From NCBI GenBank assembly GCA_000745135.1, contig JQNH01000001.1, positions 4,015,501 through 4,079,500 on the forward strand: DNA of 64,000 nucleotides, in the 5' to 3' direction. How positions within the stretch are numbered: the stretch's first letter is position 1; each line of letters begins with the position of its first letter. Source of the stretch: Rhizobiales bacterium YIM 77505 (GTDB taxonomy: Bacteria > Pseudomonadota > Alphaproteobacteria > Rhizobiales > Beijerinckiaceae). Below, one piece after another: positions 63,527 to 64,000 of the stretch. The notes under the pieces are model-generated. The model was given only the letters and a program-made list of their open reading frames with translations, was not told the origin of the DNA and made no database searches. The translations under genes were made by a program, and so were the position numbers.

Positions 63527-63772
63527 GGCACCGTCCGATGGAATGTGGAATGGTCGGGTGAGGCCAGGATCGGATCCGGGCTTAAACCTTCCCTTAACCT
63601 TACGTCGGGCTTAACTCATTGCCAGGCGTCGCCGAACGTTAAGCGTCTTGGCGAGCTCATATTTTGGCCAGAATCGAGGGCGACCAACGGACGTGGCACA
63701 GGTCCCGCCAGAACGACCACAAGACAGGGTGGTCTCTCTTCACTGGACCGCCCGACAACAAGGACGCTTCGC

Positions 63773-64000
63773 ATGAACCCGGCTGACGCCGCCCAAGGCG
63801 CGCAGATCGCCCACGACATGTCGCTCTGGGGCCTCTTCTGGAGCGCCCATATCGTCGTGAAGCTCGTGATGCTGGGGCTGCTGGGCGCCTCCATCTGGTG
63901 CTGGGCGATCATCGTCGACAAGACATTGCTCTTCGCTCGCACCAAAGCCGCCATGGACCGCTTCGAGGAGGTGTTCTGGTCCGGCCAGTCCCTCGAAGAG
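63773..64000 (+). CDS. tolQ: TolQ (MotA/TolQ/ExbB proton channel), 3' part beyond the window
   Basis: 76 codons in the window from ATG 63773 (MNPADAAQGAQIAHDMS), then SLWGLFWSAHIVVKLVMLGL and LGASIWCWAIIVDKTLLF, the first helix of TolQ. Part of the Tol-Pal complex for outer-membrane constriction. AAGGA lies about 8 bases upstream. The 246 bp before it is AT-richer, with several TTAA words. Confidence 0.9.
   Translation, partial: MNPADAAQGAQIAHDMSLWGLFWSAHIVVKLVMLGLLGASIWCWAIIVDKTLLFARTKAAMDRFEEVFWSGQSLEE

Noticed and set aside
63575-63650. CtrA-type sites (TTAA-N7-TTAA) before tolQ
   Set aside because: The TTAA pairs found are spaced 8 and 13 bp, not 7, so the match is not good enough.

Overview
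The window is GC-rich, densely coding DNA that fits an alphaproteobacterium of the order Hyphomicrobiales (Rhizobiales). The grounds are base composition, the ffh / rpsP-rimM-trmD / rplS block, a TctABC-type transporter, a Xsc/TauR-type taurine locus, and palindromic intergenic repeats typical of these genomes. Family or genus cannot be fixed from sequence reading alone. No rRNA, tRNA or CRISPR array was seen.

Layout. 0-7.2 kb is housekeeping: dapF (cut by the left edge), a secreted GyrI-fold protein, ffh, rpsP, rimM, a GNAT acetyltransferase, trmD and an L,D-transpeptidase. 7.2-14.3 kb holds argG, two ParA-like ATPases in tandem, a DadA-like oxidoreductase, a tryptophan 2,3-dioxygenase / kynureninase-like divergent pair, and rplS, which lies apart from its usual partners. 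14.7-19.4 kb holds a SoxC/SoxD-type molybdo-cytochrome sulfur dehydrogenase pair, a metallo-beta-lactamase-fold protein and a FAH-family hydrolase. 19.4-24.4 kb runs leftward through ribA, a YfhO-like membrane protein and a frameshifted racemase, then has a cytochrome b561 on the other strand. 24.4-29.9 kb is a tight, overlapping sensory operon: a TRAP-type binding protein with no permease, a membrane histidine kinase, a receiver-DUF3369-kinase hybrid and an OmpR-family regulator. 31-40 kb is a peptide-type ABC importer joined to a hydantoin/Asp racemase and an amidase; an IS481-family element sits between the binding protein and the permeases. 40.3-45.1 kb is a branched-chain amino acid type ABC importer with a fused LivH-LivM permease.

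45.1-63.5 kb is the centrepiece: an apparently complete organosulfonate catabolic island. One arm (leftward operon) is a tripartite tricarboxylate-type transporter (tctC-tctB-tctA), a CoA-acylating aldehyde dehydrogenase and a SucC/SucD-like CoA ligase; I read it as sulfoacetate uptake -> sulfoacetyl-CoA -> sulfoacetaldehyde. The other arm is tauABC for taurine uptake, an omega-amino acid:pyruvate aminotransferase (taurine -> sulfoacetaldehyde, pyruvate -> alanine) and alanine dehydrogenase to regenerate pyruvate. Both meet at Xsc (sulfoacetaldehyde + phosphate -> acetyl phosphate + sulfite), then Pta (acetyl-CoA) and a citrate synthase encoded within the island. A MocR-type TauR regulator is present, and the motif TAGGGCCAG recurs in three of the taurine-gene control regions. 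Sulfite released by Xsc could be oxidised by the SoxCD-like pair about 40 kb away. The right edge carries the start of tolQ.

Two families of palindromic repeats are scattered between genes. In two places (rimM, soxD) such a repeat appears to be translated as an N-terminal extension of a conserved protein.
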